This document shows, piece by piece, positions 20,615-31,642 of a stretch of 64,000 nucleotides of DNA. Location of the stretch: NCBI GenBank assembly GCA_963281255.1, contig OY725488.1, positions 11,009,524 to 11,073,523 on the forward strand, read 5' to 3'. The notes beneath the pieces are model-generated. The model saw nothing but the letters and a program-made list of their open reading frames with translations. It was not told the origin of the DNA and did no database searches. Position 1 is the stretch's first letter. Each line of letters starts with the position of its first letter. Source of the DNA: Aphrocallistes beatrix. Taxonomy: Eukaryota > Porifera > Hexactinellida > Sceptrulophora > Aphrocallistidae. The position numbers and the translations under genes are program-made.

Positions 20615-21783
20615 TACTTGTAAAACTAACACATCATGTGATGTTCCTGTCAATAGTATAACGATTGCAATTTGGATACCCCCCCTAATCACTCTAATCA
20701 CTTTTATAGAAAAATAAAAATATCGTTCATTAAAAATGCAGTAAATGAATATTCGTTTCTAATCGAATATCCGTTCATAAATGAATATTCTTTCGGTCAT
20801 TTCGAACAAATATTCGAATATTCAGTATATTGTTTCAGCCTTACTATTCTCGGTTTTAAACAAAAATCATACATTAAATAACATTTAGAAGTAGGCTTAA
20901 AACAGCTTGGAAATCAACAAAATCGTATCAAAAATTATCTGTTGCGCAATGATATGATAACTAATCAAAATGTTAACAATAGATATAAATACTTTAATGC
21001 TATGTCTATATGTGCTGGTAATATATTCTTAAGGTCTAATATACATAGTTAATGATTTCAACTTGATCGTGTATTAATTAAATAATGCATTCGGCTATTA
21101 CTGCATCCTTGGTAATTTTACTTTGAGGTATTGTGTACGCTATGGGCGTATGGCCAAATTTATTCCAAAGTGACAGAAATGACAAACACATTGATAAAGA
21201 TGCGCTATTTTAATGTATCATTTATATGCTATATGAATTAGTTAGTGCCTTTAATATCGTATCAAGTGGTAATATGGTACAAATCAATCCACTAACTAAT
21301 TCAGAATCGACGAAAGTACATAATATATATCGCGTATTCTTTAAGTATATTCTCTAACATAGGGGTTACACAAAATGAGGTGCGGCAGAACAGAATCTCT
21401 CTCAAAAATGATACGGTTATTGCCGTACCAGCCGCATCTGCTGCTACACTTTCATTCATTTATTAAAGTTTCAAACTAAACATTACTCAACTATAATCTA
21501 ACTTTCTCCTAAAAAGGAATTCTCAATTATATTTGTGACTTACTATTATTATCAAAGTTCCAGTCTCAGAGTTCTTTGTAATCCAATGTTCAATTGCTAC
21601 CGCACGATTGTTTAGTAACGCTATGTAATACAATACGTAATTCGTGGTGAAGTGATGAAAACGAATGCTGTAATGATTAGACTTAACAGTATAGTATGTT
21701 TCCTAGAAAGTATAAAAATGTGTATAAATTCACTATCCAAAAGACGTATAATAAATCTACTAGAGTAAGTGATCATTCTCGAA
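20615..21783. other. Spacer upstream of A copy 3
   Basis: 20700-20860 is rich in ATTCGAATAT-type palindromes, without a supported gene. From about 21060 to 21770 it aligns with 12070-12570 of unit 2. A TATA-like GAAAGTATAAAAA lies at about 21707. Confidence 0.45.
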
Positions 21784-22911
21784 ATGATTTCCAGTATTAA
21801 CTTCCAAATTAAACTTGATCACGATGTAAGCTACGCCTACGTGGGTTACATATGCATATGCGTTGCGTTATCAGTGTTATGGGATGTCTACTTCGTGAAG
21901 AGGATACTGTACTTCATTAGATTATATCGTGAGACAATAGAAGAAGCTAAAACTGACATACTCGGTAACTCTTCAGAGCTAGCAGTCCATTATAAGATTG
22001 AGATAGTCAAATACGCGTTTCTGTTAGCGATCAATATCACTGAATTAAGTGCAGCGGTGTTGTATGGATTATTCAGCTCTTTGCCACTAAGGAATAACAG
22101 TACAAAAAACAATTGCACCATTGGAGATTATAACATAGAATTCATTGATCTTATTGGAAATCCAATCAAATTATTCTTCTCATGTCTTGCTAAAATGGGG
22201 TTACTATTCTCCCTCGCACTTGTGATCTGCCTGATGAAGTTTCTGGATGTCACATATCATAACATCAATGGAAAACGGCTTCGGTTTATTAAATCTTTTC
22301 TTTTGATCACATCTTTGATTGGAGTGGTTTTAATTCTATTAGGATCTGTCCCGCAATTTTCTATTGTACAAAAATTGTATGAACCCATAATAGAATTTAT
22401 TTATTTCTGTTTGTGGCTTAAACAAACTCACATCTTCTATAGAACATTGAAGTGGAGAACTCTAGAGTTTCAGGTTAGAGGGGGAAGTACTCAGATGTTC
22501 AGGAGATCAATTAAAAGCTACCGTCAGTTTGCATTCATCATGAGTTTAATGGGAATAGGGATTGTGTGTATAATTTTGACTGTGTTTATTGACGCATATT
22601 TTTTCTTGTTTCTCACTGCTGTTCGCTATGGTCCATGTCTATTCCATCATCTCTACAATACTCCTTTCTACCAACCACTTTTCAACACACCGCTTCAACT
22701 GGAAGTTCTACGCACCTCTAATACTGTGATTTCAAGGATTGAGATAACTTTGAGTATAATCGCGTCCATTTTAATAGGATTTTAGTACTTTTTGGTTTCA
22801 ATGATATTTTTCGGAGAGAAACTATTGAGGAGAATGAATTATCGTTTTGGAAGAGTGCGTACAAGGTTCACTCCTAATCTTACCAACCCACTCCTCATTA
22901 ATTCCCAATAA
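21784..22911 (+). pseudogene. Seven-TM subfamily A, copy 3, single nonsense codon
   Basis: ATG at 21784; the frame is open to TAG at 22783-22785, in the middle of TM7. The same frame then continues undamaged to the normal end, TAA at 22909-22911, with EKLLRRMN and RTRFTPNLTNPLL. In A copy 2 the same codon is CAG (GGATTTCAGTAC against GGATTTTAGTAC here), so a single C-to-T change truncates the protein at residue 333, removing half of TM7 and the basic tail. Otherwise it is a well-preserved A protein. Young pseudogene, null allele or natural readthrough cannot be told apart here. Confidence 0.82.
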
Positions 22912-23779
22912 CATCCTGTAATTTTTTCTATTTCTTTATATATTTAATGTATTCTCATTTGGAGTGCCAATGAAATGATTCCTTTGTGCTATCTAGCTTG
23001 CATTTCATATACAAGTAGCATCAAGTAGCAAATGTTGATATTTATTAACTTGGGAGTTAGTAATTAAGCTGAGGCTATCAATTATGAGTAATTAGAATGT
23101 GTAGTTTACGAATTTGAAATAAAAAATAGAGTATTCCTTACAGTTTTATAACATAATCCTTTATGAATAGACTCACTTTAATACTATTTGTATGGCAGTT
23201 TCTGTGCTGGTCGAATACTCTTGTCTGGGGACTGTATATATACTATGTGATATCATATTTTGAAATTACCTAAGCTTGAAATGGTTTAGATTTCTAGAAA
23301 CGGTTTGCTATATAAACTCAAGTGCTATCTTTATGATATTAAGCATACACAATTCAATAATGCGGATATCCGCAATGACTTGTACTATTCTTTTTTCAAC
23401 TTTATATTGTAATGTAACATCTACTATTTAAACCTTTTATCATAACAAATGGAAGCTCCTTTTGCACACTTAAGCTTCGCAGGAAGCAAAAACGTCCGTA
23501 TTGGTTGCCTACAGGCTCCTGGAGGAATTATATAATGTTTAGGCGCCTAGATTCTTATAGTTTCATTGAAAAATAGATTGAGCAATGAATTGATCTAGAT
23601 TCTAGACAATTCCATTTTAATATTATGGATTTCATCAATTTAATTGAAAGTGCTTTTATGTAAGTTAGTATAAATATGTGTGCATGAACAGTGCCAATTA
23701 GGCAAAGATTAAATTAATTCATACAAAGTTTACATGCGTCACTGTATAAACTTTTTTCTCTTTTCGAATATTTTCAATC
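22912..23779. other. A-B spacer, unit 3
   Basis: Carries the Tc1-like element fragment at 23012-23234. About 23245-23480 aligns with 3060-3290 and 13985-14215. No gene seen. Confidence 0.5.
23012..23234. mobile_element. Truncated Tc1/mariner-like element
   Basis: Matches about the right-hand 230 bp of the complete element at 43325-43790 and ends GTCTGGGGACTG followed by TA. Its left half is absent. Confidence 0.65.
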
Positions 23780-24750
23780 TGTTTCATTAGAAAGCAGAGA
23801 CTGATGAAGGATAGGCGTAAACCTAGCACATGATCTGTAGAACCGAGACTTCATTTTCATCCAAAGGATTTCTAAAATAAAATAAAGAACTTGCCAATAT
23901 GTATTCTATATTTATCAATGCAGATCCTGTAAATACTAAGAACGTTACGAAATATGAAAAGACTTCATTCGTGAGGTTTTAGAGCATTAATCTGCTTCTG
24001 CGTGTTGAGAAGAGGCTTGAAGTAGGTGGTTCCATATAAATACTTGAATAGACAAGAACCATTGTAACTGCCTGCTGCGATTATGAAAAAGTATTGTGCT
24101 AGCATTTCAGCAATGAAAAAGCGAGCGTAGATGATATTCATATAACTTGAGATGATTACAAAAAGATAACAGACCTTCTGACAATCCTTTTGCTCCTACC
24201 ACTGATTCTATACTCTATACTCCTCCATTTCAGACATTTGTAGAATGTCCGATTGCATCTTAACCAGATGATGAAGTATACAGACACTATAATTGGTTCA
24301 ACTAGCTTATCAAAGATCATCAGTTGAGGAACTGAGCCAGATATTGCGTGGAAAATGCTGATTAGCGATGTTATTATGAGGAAACGTTTGATCCAGTTAG
24401 TAATTGAACCATTTGAAAGATAGTCATTGTTCGAAAGTGAATTTGGCATAGCTACCATCCCAGAACCCAGTCCGTATATTAAGATTGTGTCTGTGGCATT
24501 AATTATAAGTAAGAAAATATTCGTTATGATATATTTGTGAATACGTGCTGCTTCTTGTGGATATTTCCGAATTAATCATCCCTTACATTCTTCAAGTAAC
24601 CTCGATATATCCTGACATGATAATTAATTTTTCGATGAAGTATGTATTCCAGATGACAGACAATAATACTACAATCAATATGACAGAAAATAATATTTGC
24701 ATTTGAGAATATTTGATGCACATGCAATGTAATACGTTTTTATTAATCAT
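23780..24750 (-). pseudogene. Seven-TM subfamily B pseudogene, unit 3
   Basis: Recognisable over nearly the whole B gene (start equivalent 24748-24750, tail equivalent near 23790). Within the longest open piece (24156-24458), ECL1 (NGSITN) is joined directly to WIKRFLIITSL of TM4, so TM3 and its flanks, about 180 bp in the intact gene, are deleted. Several further frameshifts lie upstream and downstream. Part of the coding sequence (GSVPQ, TFYKCLKWRSIEY) is still very close to the intact B. Confidence 0.78.
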
Positions 24751-24885
24751 ATTGAGTTAATGAAGAAATTCGGGGTTATTGATGTTAATGCAATATTGAA
24801 ATTTAATTGTGTAAAGAAATAATGAAAAGATAATTTAAATGCATAAATAAATGATAATTGGAGTAAGTAACAAGTTTGTGAGATA

Positions 24886-25359
24886 TTAGTTAAGATAAAT
24901 CTGAAACCTGTTTTCTATTGTGGCACGACATGTTGGGCAGGGCAATTCTTGTTGCTCCAAAATCTCATTACATGGTCCACAACAATTTGCGTGCCTACAA
25001 GGCAGAAAAATCCAAGTATTTGTTCTTATTTGTAGACAGACTACGCATGCATTATTTGTGTGTGAAATGTCAGTATCGTTGTTCAATTCCCCAACGTCAG
25101 AAACGTCAGAGAGAGAAACATCAGAAACGTCTGTGAGTATATTCTCAGGTTCGTTAGTGAAATTTTCCAAAGAGTTAGCAATACTTTGAACAAATTGTAG
25201 GGGAGTGTAAATTCCTGAGATAAGCTTTTCTTTGCATAATGCACGGCGTTTTTCATTTAACACATCTTTCTTTTTCCTTGATCTTGTGAGTTCTATACCG
25301 TGGTGAAATCTTGCAAATTCATTGTCAGTATCAATTATTACTTCATTTAGTATAATCAT
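24886..25359 (-). CDS. Small protein with C-terminal IAP-type RING finger
   Basis: 157 residues from the ATG at 25357-25359 (the frame is open a little further upstream, to a TTG). The last about 54 residues form a C3HC4 RING: Cys105 and Cys108, Cys121, His123, Cys127 and Cys130, Cys141 and Cys144, with the spacing seen in IAP-family RINGs. RINGs of this type bind E2 enzymes and act in ubiquitin transfer (family knowledge). The N-terminal half has a basic stretch (SRKKKD) and a Ser/Asp repeat (SDVSLSDVSDV), with no BIR domain. It lies in sequence absent from the other units, next to a B pseudogene. Could be a transposon cargo gene, a fragment of a larger gene, or a real small gene. Confidence 0.5.
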   Translation of the reverse strand: MIILNEVIIDTDNEFARFHHGIELTRSRKKKDVLNEKRRALCKEKLISGIYTPLQFVQSIANSLENFTNEPENILTDVSDVSLSDVSDVGELNNDTDISHTNNACVVCLQIRTNTWIFLPCRHANCCGPCNEILEQQELPCPTCRATIENRFQIYLN

Positions 25360-25360
25360 G

Positions 25361-25480
25361 AAATGCCTACATAGCAAAAATAGAGTCGAACTAATGCCTA
25401 CATAGCAAATATGGAGCCGAACTAATGCCTACTTCTAAGATTCGAACTAATGACTACAAGCTGAGTCGAACTAATGCATG
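25361..25480. repeat. Imperfect 25-31 bp tandem repeats upstream of the RING ORF
   Basis: Four units built on GCCTAC...GAGTCGAACTAAT occur in a row at about 25363, 25394, 25425 and 25450, with variation in the middle. They lie on the promoter side of the RING ORF and are not seen elsewhere in the window. Confidence 0.55.
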
Positions 25481-25499
25481 CGCCTCATTCATAGATCTA

Positions 25500-26178
25500 C
25501 ACAAGCTTGGATATTTGACCTTTTGTATGTTGAAATAATGTACACGTGTAACATATATACTTTATAAGGAAATTGAATCATTTTCAAAGCAATGTGGTAA
25601 TATATACCATAGCCTACTATAATAAGGCCTCAGAGTAACTTGCGAATTTGGGACTAGGGATGCAGTAGAAGATGGTTGGACTAATACATGAGCTGCCTTA
25701 AATCATTAACAAAGCACAATAGAGCATAGGAATGTATTACCAGCATATATAAATATGGTGTCAAAGTACCCATATCCGTTGTTAAAATTTAGATTAGTCA
25801 CCATATGGTTGCGCAATAGGGTATATTTGTGACCAATTTGGTGATTTTCAGAGTCAGCTTAATGAACAAATTGGAATAAATGATTTGTTCTAATGCCACA
25901 GTTTAATGTATTCATAGATCTACAAAGCTAATTATACTTGGGTAATTTGACCCTTTCTCTGCTCATATGATGTACACGTGTAAGATCTGTACTTTATAAA
26001 GAGATAATCTTCAATGTAGTGTAGTATGATATAATCACAATCAATGAATTTTCCCTCCCAATAATAATTTATCAAAGACGAGGACTATTTGTACACTAGT
26101 GGTGAGTAATTGTTTTGTTCAAAATGCTTTTACAGCATAGACGGCGTGCAACACCCATATGCATTTATGTATGCACAT
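25500..26178. other. B-C spacer, unit 3, left part
   Basis: 25605-25855 is an interspersed segment matching 725-946 in inverted orientation. From 25880 the normal B-C spacer resumes, with the GACGGCGTGCAACACCCATA marker at about 26138. No gene. Confidence 0.5.
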
Positions 26179-26855
26179 TAGGGTGCTCCAAAAATTCCAA
26201 AGTTTGAATCTTATAATGCACACTCTTCAAATGGTTTACCTTGATCACCAAGTATTCACCTTAAAATTTTCATGCAATTTGGAGATGGTCTAGTGGTTGC
26301 GCAAGGTAGCCTCCCCCTCGTGCTAATTTATAATGAGATATGTCCGGGTTGAGGCCAGAAGTTGTAAAAAGCCTACTTCTGACATTTGAATATATTAGTA
26401 GCTTGATTTTTGTGATATTTGAGGGTGGTTTTATATCAGCTAATAATACATTTTAATAACCTAAAATCTACCGGTTCCGAGATATTGGTGAAAACAGTTG
26501 GGATCAGCATTCATACTCGAAATTATTAATGGTCCCAGCTGTTTTCACCAATATCTCGGAACCGGTAGATTTTAGGTTATTAAAATGTATTATTAGCTGA
26601 TATAAAACCACCCTCAAATATTACAAAAATCAAGCTACTAGTTTATTAAAATTTCAGAAGTACGCTTTTTACAACTTCTGGCCTCAACCCAGACATATCC
26701 CATTATAAATTAGCACGAGGGGGAGGCTACCTTGCGCGACCACTAAACCATCTCCAAATTGCAAGATTTTATGATGAACACTTGGTGATCAAGGTAAACT
26801 ATTTGAAGAGTGTGCATCATAAGATTGAAACTTTGGAATTTCTTGGAGCACCCTA
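26179..26855. mobile_element. Foldback hAT-like element, 677 bp, long inverted arms, 8-bp TSD
   Basis: Ends TAGGGTGCTCC / GGAGCACCCTA and exact 8-bp direct repeat ATGCACAT at 26171-26178 and 26856-26863. The two arms (26179 to about 26507 and about 26536 to 26855) are near-perfect inverted repeats of roughly 320-330 bp around a loop of under 30 bp. The homologous unoccupied spacer is at about 45163-45178, where ATGCACAT occurs once before GGGTATCTTCTT. TSD length and TAGGG ends point to hAT. No transposase ORF. Confidence 0.85.
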
Positions 26856-27056
26856 ATGCACATGGTTATCTTCTTAGCTAATAATGGGATTAAACATCAA
26901 TATTAATCAAGAAGACTACATGCAGATAGATAATATAAAACTATTGGAATAACAATTAGGAAATCTAAGCAGTTATAGAATCATCTGGCTCAGACATTTG
27001 GTATTTTGCATAGAACAATTTGAGTGTAAATAAGGTTATTACACACATGTTTGATC

Positions 27057-28242
27057 CTAAAAATAATATCTTCCAACCTCTTCTTTTCTTATCAATCCTG
27101 TTTGGAGACCAGTTGAACTAAGCCTTGGTGTGAACCTAGTACGGATTTTGCAGAAACGAGTTTTCAGTTTCTTCCAGAGGATCCTTCCGAAATATACGAA
27201 AGTTGCCAATATATATTCCACACCTAGCAACACAGAAGCTGTCAATACTAGGAATGTTGTGATGTAGGAGAGAATCTTATTGGTTAGTTCCAAGGCATCA
27301 ATCTGTTTCTGCGTAGTTAGAAGAGGCTTGTTCCATATAAATAATTGAATAGACAAGGACCATCGTAAATGACTGTTGCGATTATGAAGAAGTATTGAGT
27401 GATCAACTCAGAGAGAGCATTAAACATGCAGCAACGATGGACACACAACTCATAATGATCATGAACTGTCGGTAGCTAATAACTGAGTTTTTCACAATCC
27501 TGTTGCTACAACCTCTGACTTTGAATTCTATACTTCTCCATCGCAGCGTTTTGTAGAAAGTCATGTTGTTCTCTACCCAAATAATGAAGTAGATAAATAG
27601 AATTATCGATCCGATAAACTTCTTAATGAACACCAATTGCGGAACAGACCCAGTTATTATAAGAAAAGTTCCCATCAATGATGTTACTATGAGGAATCGT
27701 TTGATGAATTTAAAAGGATCAATATTCATCTCATGGTATATAATGTGAAGGTATTTCACAAGACAAATCCCAGATGCAAGGGAGAATATGAAGCATACTT
27801 GTGCAATTGTCACTAAAATGGAAAACAGAGGATCAGCGAGTACCAATTTCAGATCAATCGTTTGGAGGTGATGTTCACTACTACAGTTATCAAGTGTATT
27901 ATTTTGTTGCAAAGCTTTGCTCGAATATGAATGGTTCATGACTACAGGAAATCCTCCCAGCGCACATAGTACAACTGCTGCAAACTCCGTTACGTTAATG
28001 ATCAGCAGAAATATTTTTGTAACAATCTCTATCTTGTATTTGCGTGCTTCTTCAGCGAAATTTCTGATCGGATCTGTTTTAGCTTTTTTCAGACAATTTC
28101 GATACATTTTAACTAAATAGACTAGTCTCTTAATGAAGAATACATTCCAGATGGAAGGAAGTATGACAGCAAGCACTATGCATGGATAGAGCGATATCAT
28201 TTGGAGAGTTTTGATGAAATATAATATGTTATGATTTGCCAT
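27057..28242 (-). pseudogene. Seven-TM subfamily C, copy C3, two small indels
   Basis: Start intact (MANHN, 28240-28242) and the normal tail present. Lesion 1: an extra AG in an AG run at about 27410-27417 shifts frame in TM6 (after AACLMLS). Lesion 2: a 10-nt deletion at about 27330, where other copies have AGAATGCAGT, in the outer loop after GPCLF. The 5' part (279 codons) and 3' part (27057-27356) remain well conserved, so the damage is recent. ECL1 is unusual in having KALQQNN and EHHLQ. Confidence 0.85.
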
Positions 28243-29371
28243 TCTAAATGGTTGATTGATTCTGTTGTTGGATTGTATTTATATATATATATTCAAGTAC
28301 CATGTGATTGGTACTCATCCCATCTATGATACGTATAAATGTATATTTGTAATTATTAAGTCAGCTATAATGTCTAACGCTCAGTGAATTTCAATTTTTT
28401 CTGATTTTCAATGTTACCACCTGAAGCTTATTCAAAATGATGAAATATAATTAGTTTCACCTTACTTGAATGAAATATGATTAGTTTCACCTTACTTGAA
28501 TGAAATATAATTAGTTTCACCTTACTTGAATGAAATATAATTAGTTTCACCTTACTTGAATGAAATATAATTAGTTTCACCTTACTCAAATTTTGTAATC
28601 ATAACAGTTATTGAGCATTAGCTACTAGTATATGTCCCAAATGAATTGCATACCACCTATCTCACTTATCTCATTCCATTATCAAGTTTCATATATCTCT
28701 CATTACTAATAAGTGTAAATAGTTTTAGTTAATCATTTGATTTTATGGAAGTATATGTTTTATTTCCCTATTAAAGCTTACTGCTAGATTGAAAATAATT
28801 GCCATCAGATTGTGTTAAATTACGAGTACTAAACTAATTAAATAGAGAAGTATTAAACAAGTAGCTTTAGTGTAGGAATTATATACAAGTGACCACTCTA
28901 GTATAATGTTTCCGTTATTTGTACATATCAGGTCCGACTTACAGTATTAATGAAAACTTAATTAATGTATATATACAGTAGATATTGGATATAGTGACAG
29001 TGCCAGGAACAGGGAATCTAGGGTAAAATTATCACTATATCAACTATATCACTATATGACCTGTAGATTATTGTACAGATCCGTTTAAATATTTTAAAAC
29101 CTGTATATTTGATTGCTTTTGAAATCTTGCAGTAATTTTGAAATAATTTAAAGAACATATGTATGTGTTATTTAAAAATAAAGTACTAAGGTGTTTCACG
29201 TTACAGTAATTAGTGGACTTCTTACTTCAATTGATTTTGTCCGGGGGACCAAATTTAGCTGGGGAGGACCAGTTTAGACAGCCAAAATTGAGCTCCCCGG
29301 AGCAATTTTGACCTGACGTCCCCAGGGCCAGAATTCCACAGAAAATGGCTCCCTGGACCAATTTTCCAGTG
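28243..29371. other. Promoter region of C3 and standard post-C spacer
   Basis: TATA-like run at 28276-28290. The 30-bp repeat array at 28436-28590 is listed separately. From about 28640 to 29220 it is the spacer shared with 31910-32510, 42070-43320 and 46870-47240, including ATATACAAGTGACCACTCTA at about 28881 and a partly palindromic ATATAGTGA / TCACTATAT region. A GGACCA/TGGTCC-type low-complexity segment occupies 29236-29370. Confidence 0.55.
28436..28590. repeat. 30-bp tandem repeat, about five copies, in the C3 upstream region
   Basis: Unit AATGAAATATAATTAGTTTC plus ACCTTACTTG, repeated with very few changes. The same unit occurs about twice upstream of C7 (46775-46825) and once upstream of most other C genes, inside the conserved upstream block. 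Confidence 0.8.
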
Positions 29372-29716
29372 ACAGAACCATTTGAAAGATAGTTATTGTT
29401 CGAAAGTGAATTTGGCATAGCTACCATCCCAGATCCCAGTCCGTATATTAAGATTGTGGTAAACTCTGCGGCATTAATTATAAGTAAGAAAATATTCGTT
29501 ATGATATATTTGTGAATACGAGCTGCTTCTTGAATATTCCCAAATCGATCAATCATTGTATTCTTCAAGCAATCTCGATACATCCTGAAATGATAATTAA
29601 TCTTTTGATGAAGTATGTATTCCAGATGATGGACACTAATCCTACAATCAATATGCCAGAAAAAATCCTATCATTTGAGAATATTTGATGTAATACAACA
29701 CGTTATAATTGATCAT
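29372..29716 (-). pseudogene. Seven-TM subfamily B relic (5' part), next to C4
   Basis: Codons 1 to about 115 of B with frameshifts (start equivalent 29714-29716). MYRDCLKNT, TNIFLLIINAAEF and MPNSLSNN are recognisable. It is cut in ECL1 at the same point as the relics at 44318 and 48863, and adjoins the same GGACCA-type repeat, so the three derive from one truncated ancestor. Confidence 0.75.
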
Positions 29717-30448
29717 ACTGAATTAATGAAAAAATCGGAATAATTGATTTGATCTAATGCCATAGTTTAATGTTTCAATAGATCTCACAAGCTAATCACT
29801 TGGATAATTTGAGCCTTTCTCCGCTGATATAATATAGTACACGTGTAACATACTCTAAAAAGATTGAATCATTTTCAATGTAATGTGGTATGTACCTTAT
29901 AAAGGGATTAAATCATTTTCAATGTACGTAGGGTGGCATGATACGCTCACCATCCATGAACTTTCCCTTCTACTAATATTTTATCAAAGACGAAGATTAT
30001 TTGTGCATTAGTGGTGAGTAATTGTTTTTTGCAAACCATTGTACTTTTTTAAGGATATGATATAATACTTGCAAAGCATTGGTTTATTCTGAGTACAGAG
30101 TGTAGACACAATACTTTGGTTAACAGATTGTGTAGATCTCTGCTTGTAAGTAATGCGTTTAATTATTAGTGCAGCTTCTGTAAGGTGACACTTTTACGGA
30201 AATAGACGGCGTGCAAGGTCATTATGTATTGATATATGTGCCTGTTTATTTTCTTATCTAATGAAGGGATTAAGCACCAATATTAATCAAGAAGACTACA
30301 AACAAATAGATAATATACAACGATATGTTAATATTTACAAAGTTTCAATAGTTATATAGGATCATCTGGCTCATACCTTTGGTCGGTACAAACAAAACAT
30401 GCAGGTAATTAAGTGTAAAGTGTACATTTATTGTACTTAAGTATGATC
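29717..30448. other. B-C spacer before C4
   Basis: Standard spacer with the GACGGCGTGCAAGG marker at about 30204. No gene. Confidence 0.5.
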
Positions 30449-31642
30449 CTAAAAATAATACCTTTGCACCTCTTCCTTGCCTATTAATCTTGTTTGGAGA
30501 CCAGTTGATCTAAACCTTGGTGTGAACCTAGTACGGATTTTACAGAAACGAGTTTTCAGTTTATTCCAAAGGATCCATCCGAAATATACGAAAGTTGCCA
30601 ATGTATATTCCACACCTAGCAACACTGAAGCTGTCAATACTAGGAATGTTGTGATATAGGATAGAATTTTATTGGTCAATTCCAAGGCATCAATCTGTTT
30701 CTGCGTAGTTAGAAGAGGCTTGTAGAATTCAGTTCCATATAAATAATTGAATAGACAAGGTCCATCGTAAATGACTGTTGCGATTATGAAGAAGTATTGA
30801 GTGATCAACTCAGAGAGAGCAAAACAGGCAATGATGATGAATGTACAACTCATAATGATCATGAACTGTTGGTAGTTAATAACTGAGTTTTTCACAATCC
30901 TGCTGCTACAACCCCTGACTATGAATTCTATACTCCTCCATCGCAGTGTTTTGTAGAATGTTATGTTGTTCTTTACCGAAATATAGAAATAGACAAATAG
31001 AATTATTGGTACGATAAACTTCTCAATGAACATCAACTGAGGAACAGACCCAGTTATTGTAATGAAAATTCCCATCAATAATGTCACTATGAGGAATCGT
31101 TTGATGAATTTAAAAGGATCGATGTTCATCTCATGGTATACAATGTGAAGGTATTTCACAAGACAAATCCCAGATGCAAGGGAGAATATGAGGCATGCTT
31201 GTGCAATTGCCATTAAAATAGAAAACAGAGGATCTGCGAGTGCTAATTTCAGATCAATCGTTTGGAGGTGAAGTTCATTACTGCAGTTATGAAGTGTATT
31301 ATTTTGTAGGAAAGTGTTGCTTGAATAGGAATGGTTCATGATTACAGGGAATCCTCCCAGCGCATATATTACAACTGCTGTAAACTCTGTTACGTTAATC
31401 ATCAGCAGAAATATCTTTGTAACAATCTCTATTTTGTAGTTGCGTGCTTCTTCAGCGAAATTTCTGATCGGATTTGTTCTAGCTTTTTTTAGACAATTTC
31501 GATACATCTTAAACAGATAAACTAGTCTCTTAATGAAGAATACATTCCAGATAGAAGAAAGTATGACAGCAAGCACTATGCATGGATAGAGCGATATCAT
31601 TTGGAGAGTTTTGATGAAATATAATAAATCATGTTTTGCCAT
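30449..31642 (-). CDS. Seven-TM family protein, subfamily C, copy C4 (intact)
   Basis: Single-exon, 397 residues, full set of family blocks, three ECL1 sequons and the conserved Cys. Distinctive residues: start MAKHDLL, inner loop EFIVRG (Ile where others have Lys), GCSSRIV, and YFGWILWNKLK at the TM7 exit. The NYQQF and TFIIIACFALSEL segment is shared with C6. The TATA-like box is at 31677-31690 and the conserved upstream block at 31830-31905. Confidence 0.87.
   Translation of the reverse strand: MAKHDLLYFIKTLQMISLYPCIVLAVILSSIWNVFFIKRLVYLFKMYRNCLKKARTNPIRNFAEEARNYKIEIVTKIFLLMINVTEFTAVVIYALGGFPVIMNHSYSSNTFLQNNTLHNCSNELHLQTIDLKLALADPLFSILMAIAQACLIFSLASGICLVKYLHIVYHEMNIDPFKFIKRFLIVTLLMGIFITITGSVPQLMFIEKFIVPIILFVYFYISVKNNITFYKTLRWRSIEFIVRGCSSRIVKNSVINYQQFMIIMSCTFIIIACFALSELITQYFFIIATVIYDGPCLFNYLYGTEFYKPLLTTQKQIDALELTNKILSYITTFLVLTASVLLGVEYTLATFVYFGWILWNKLKTRFCKIRTRFTPRFRSTGLQTRLIGKEEVQRYYF

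Noticed and set aside
25081-25189. Plus-strand frames rich in SETSE opposite the RING ORF
   Set aside because: Antisense of the RING protein's Ser/Asp stretch; the minus frame has the full C3HC4 ligand set.
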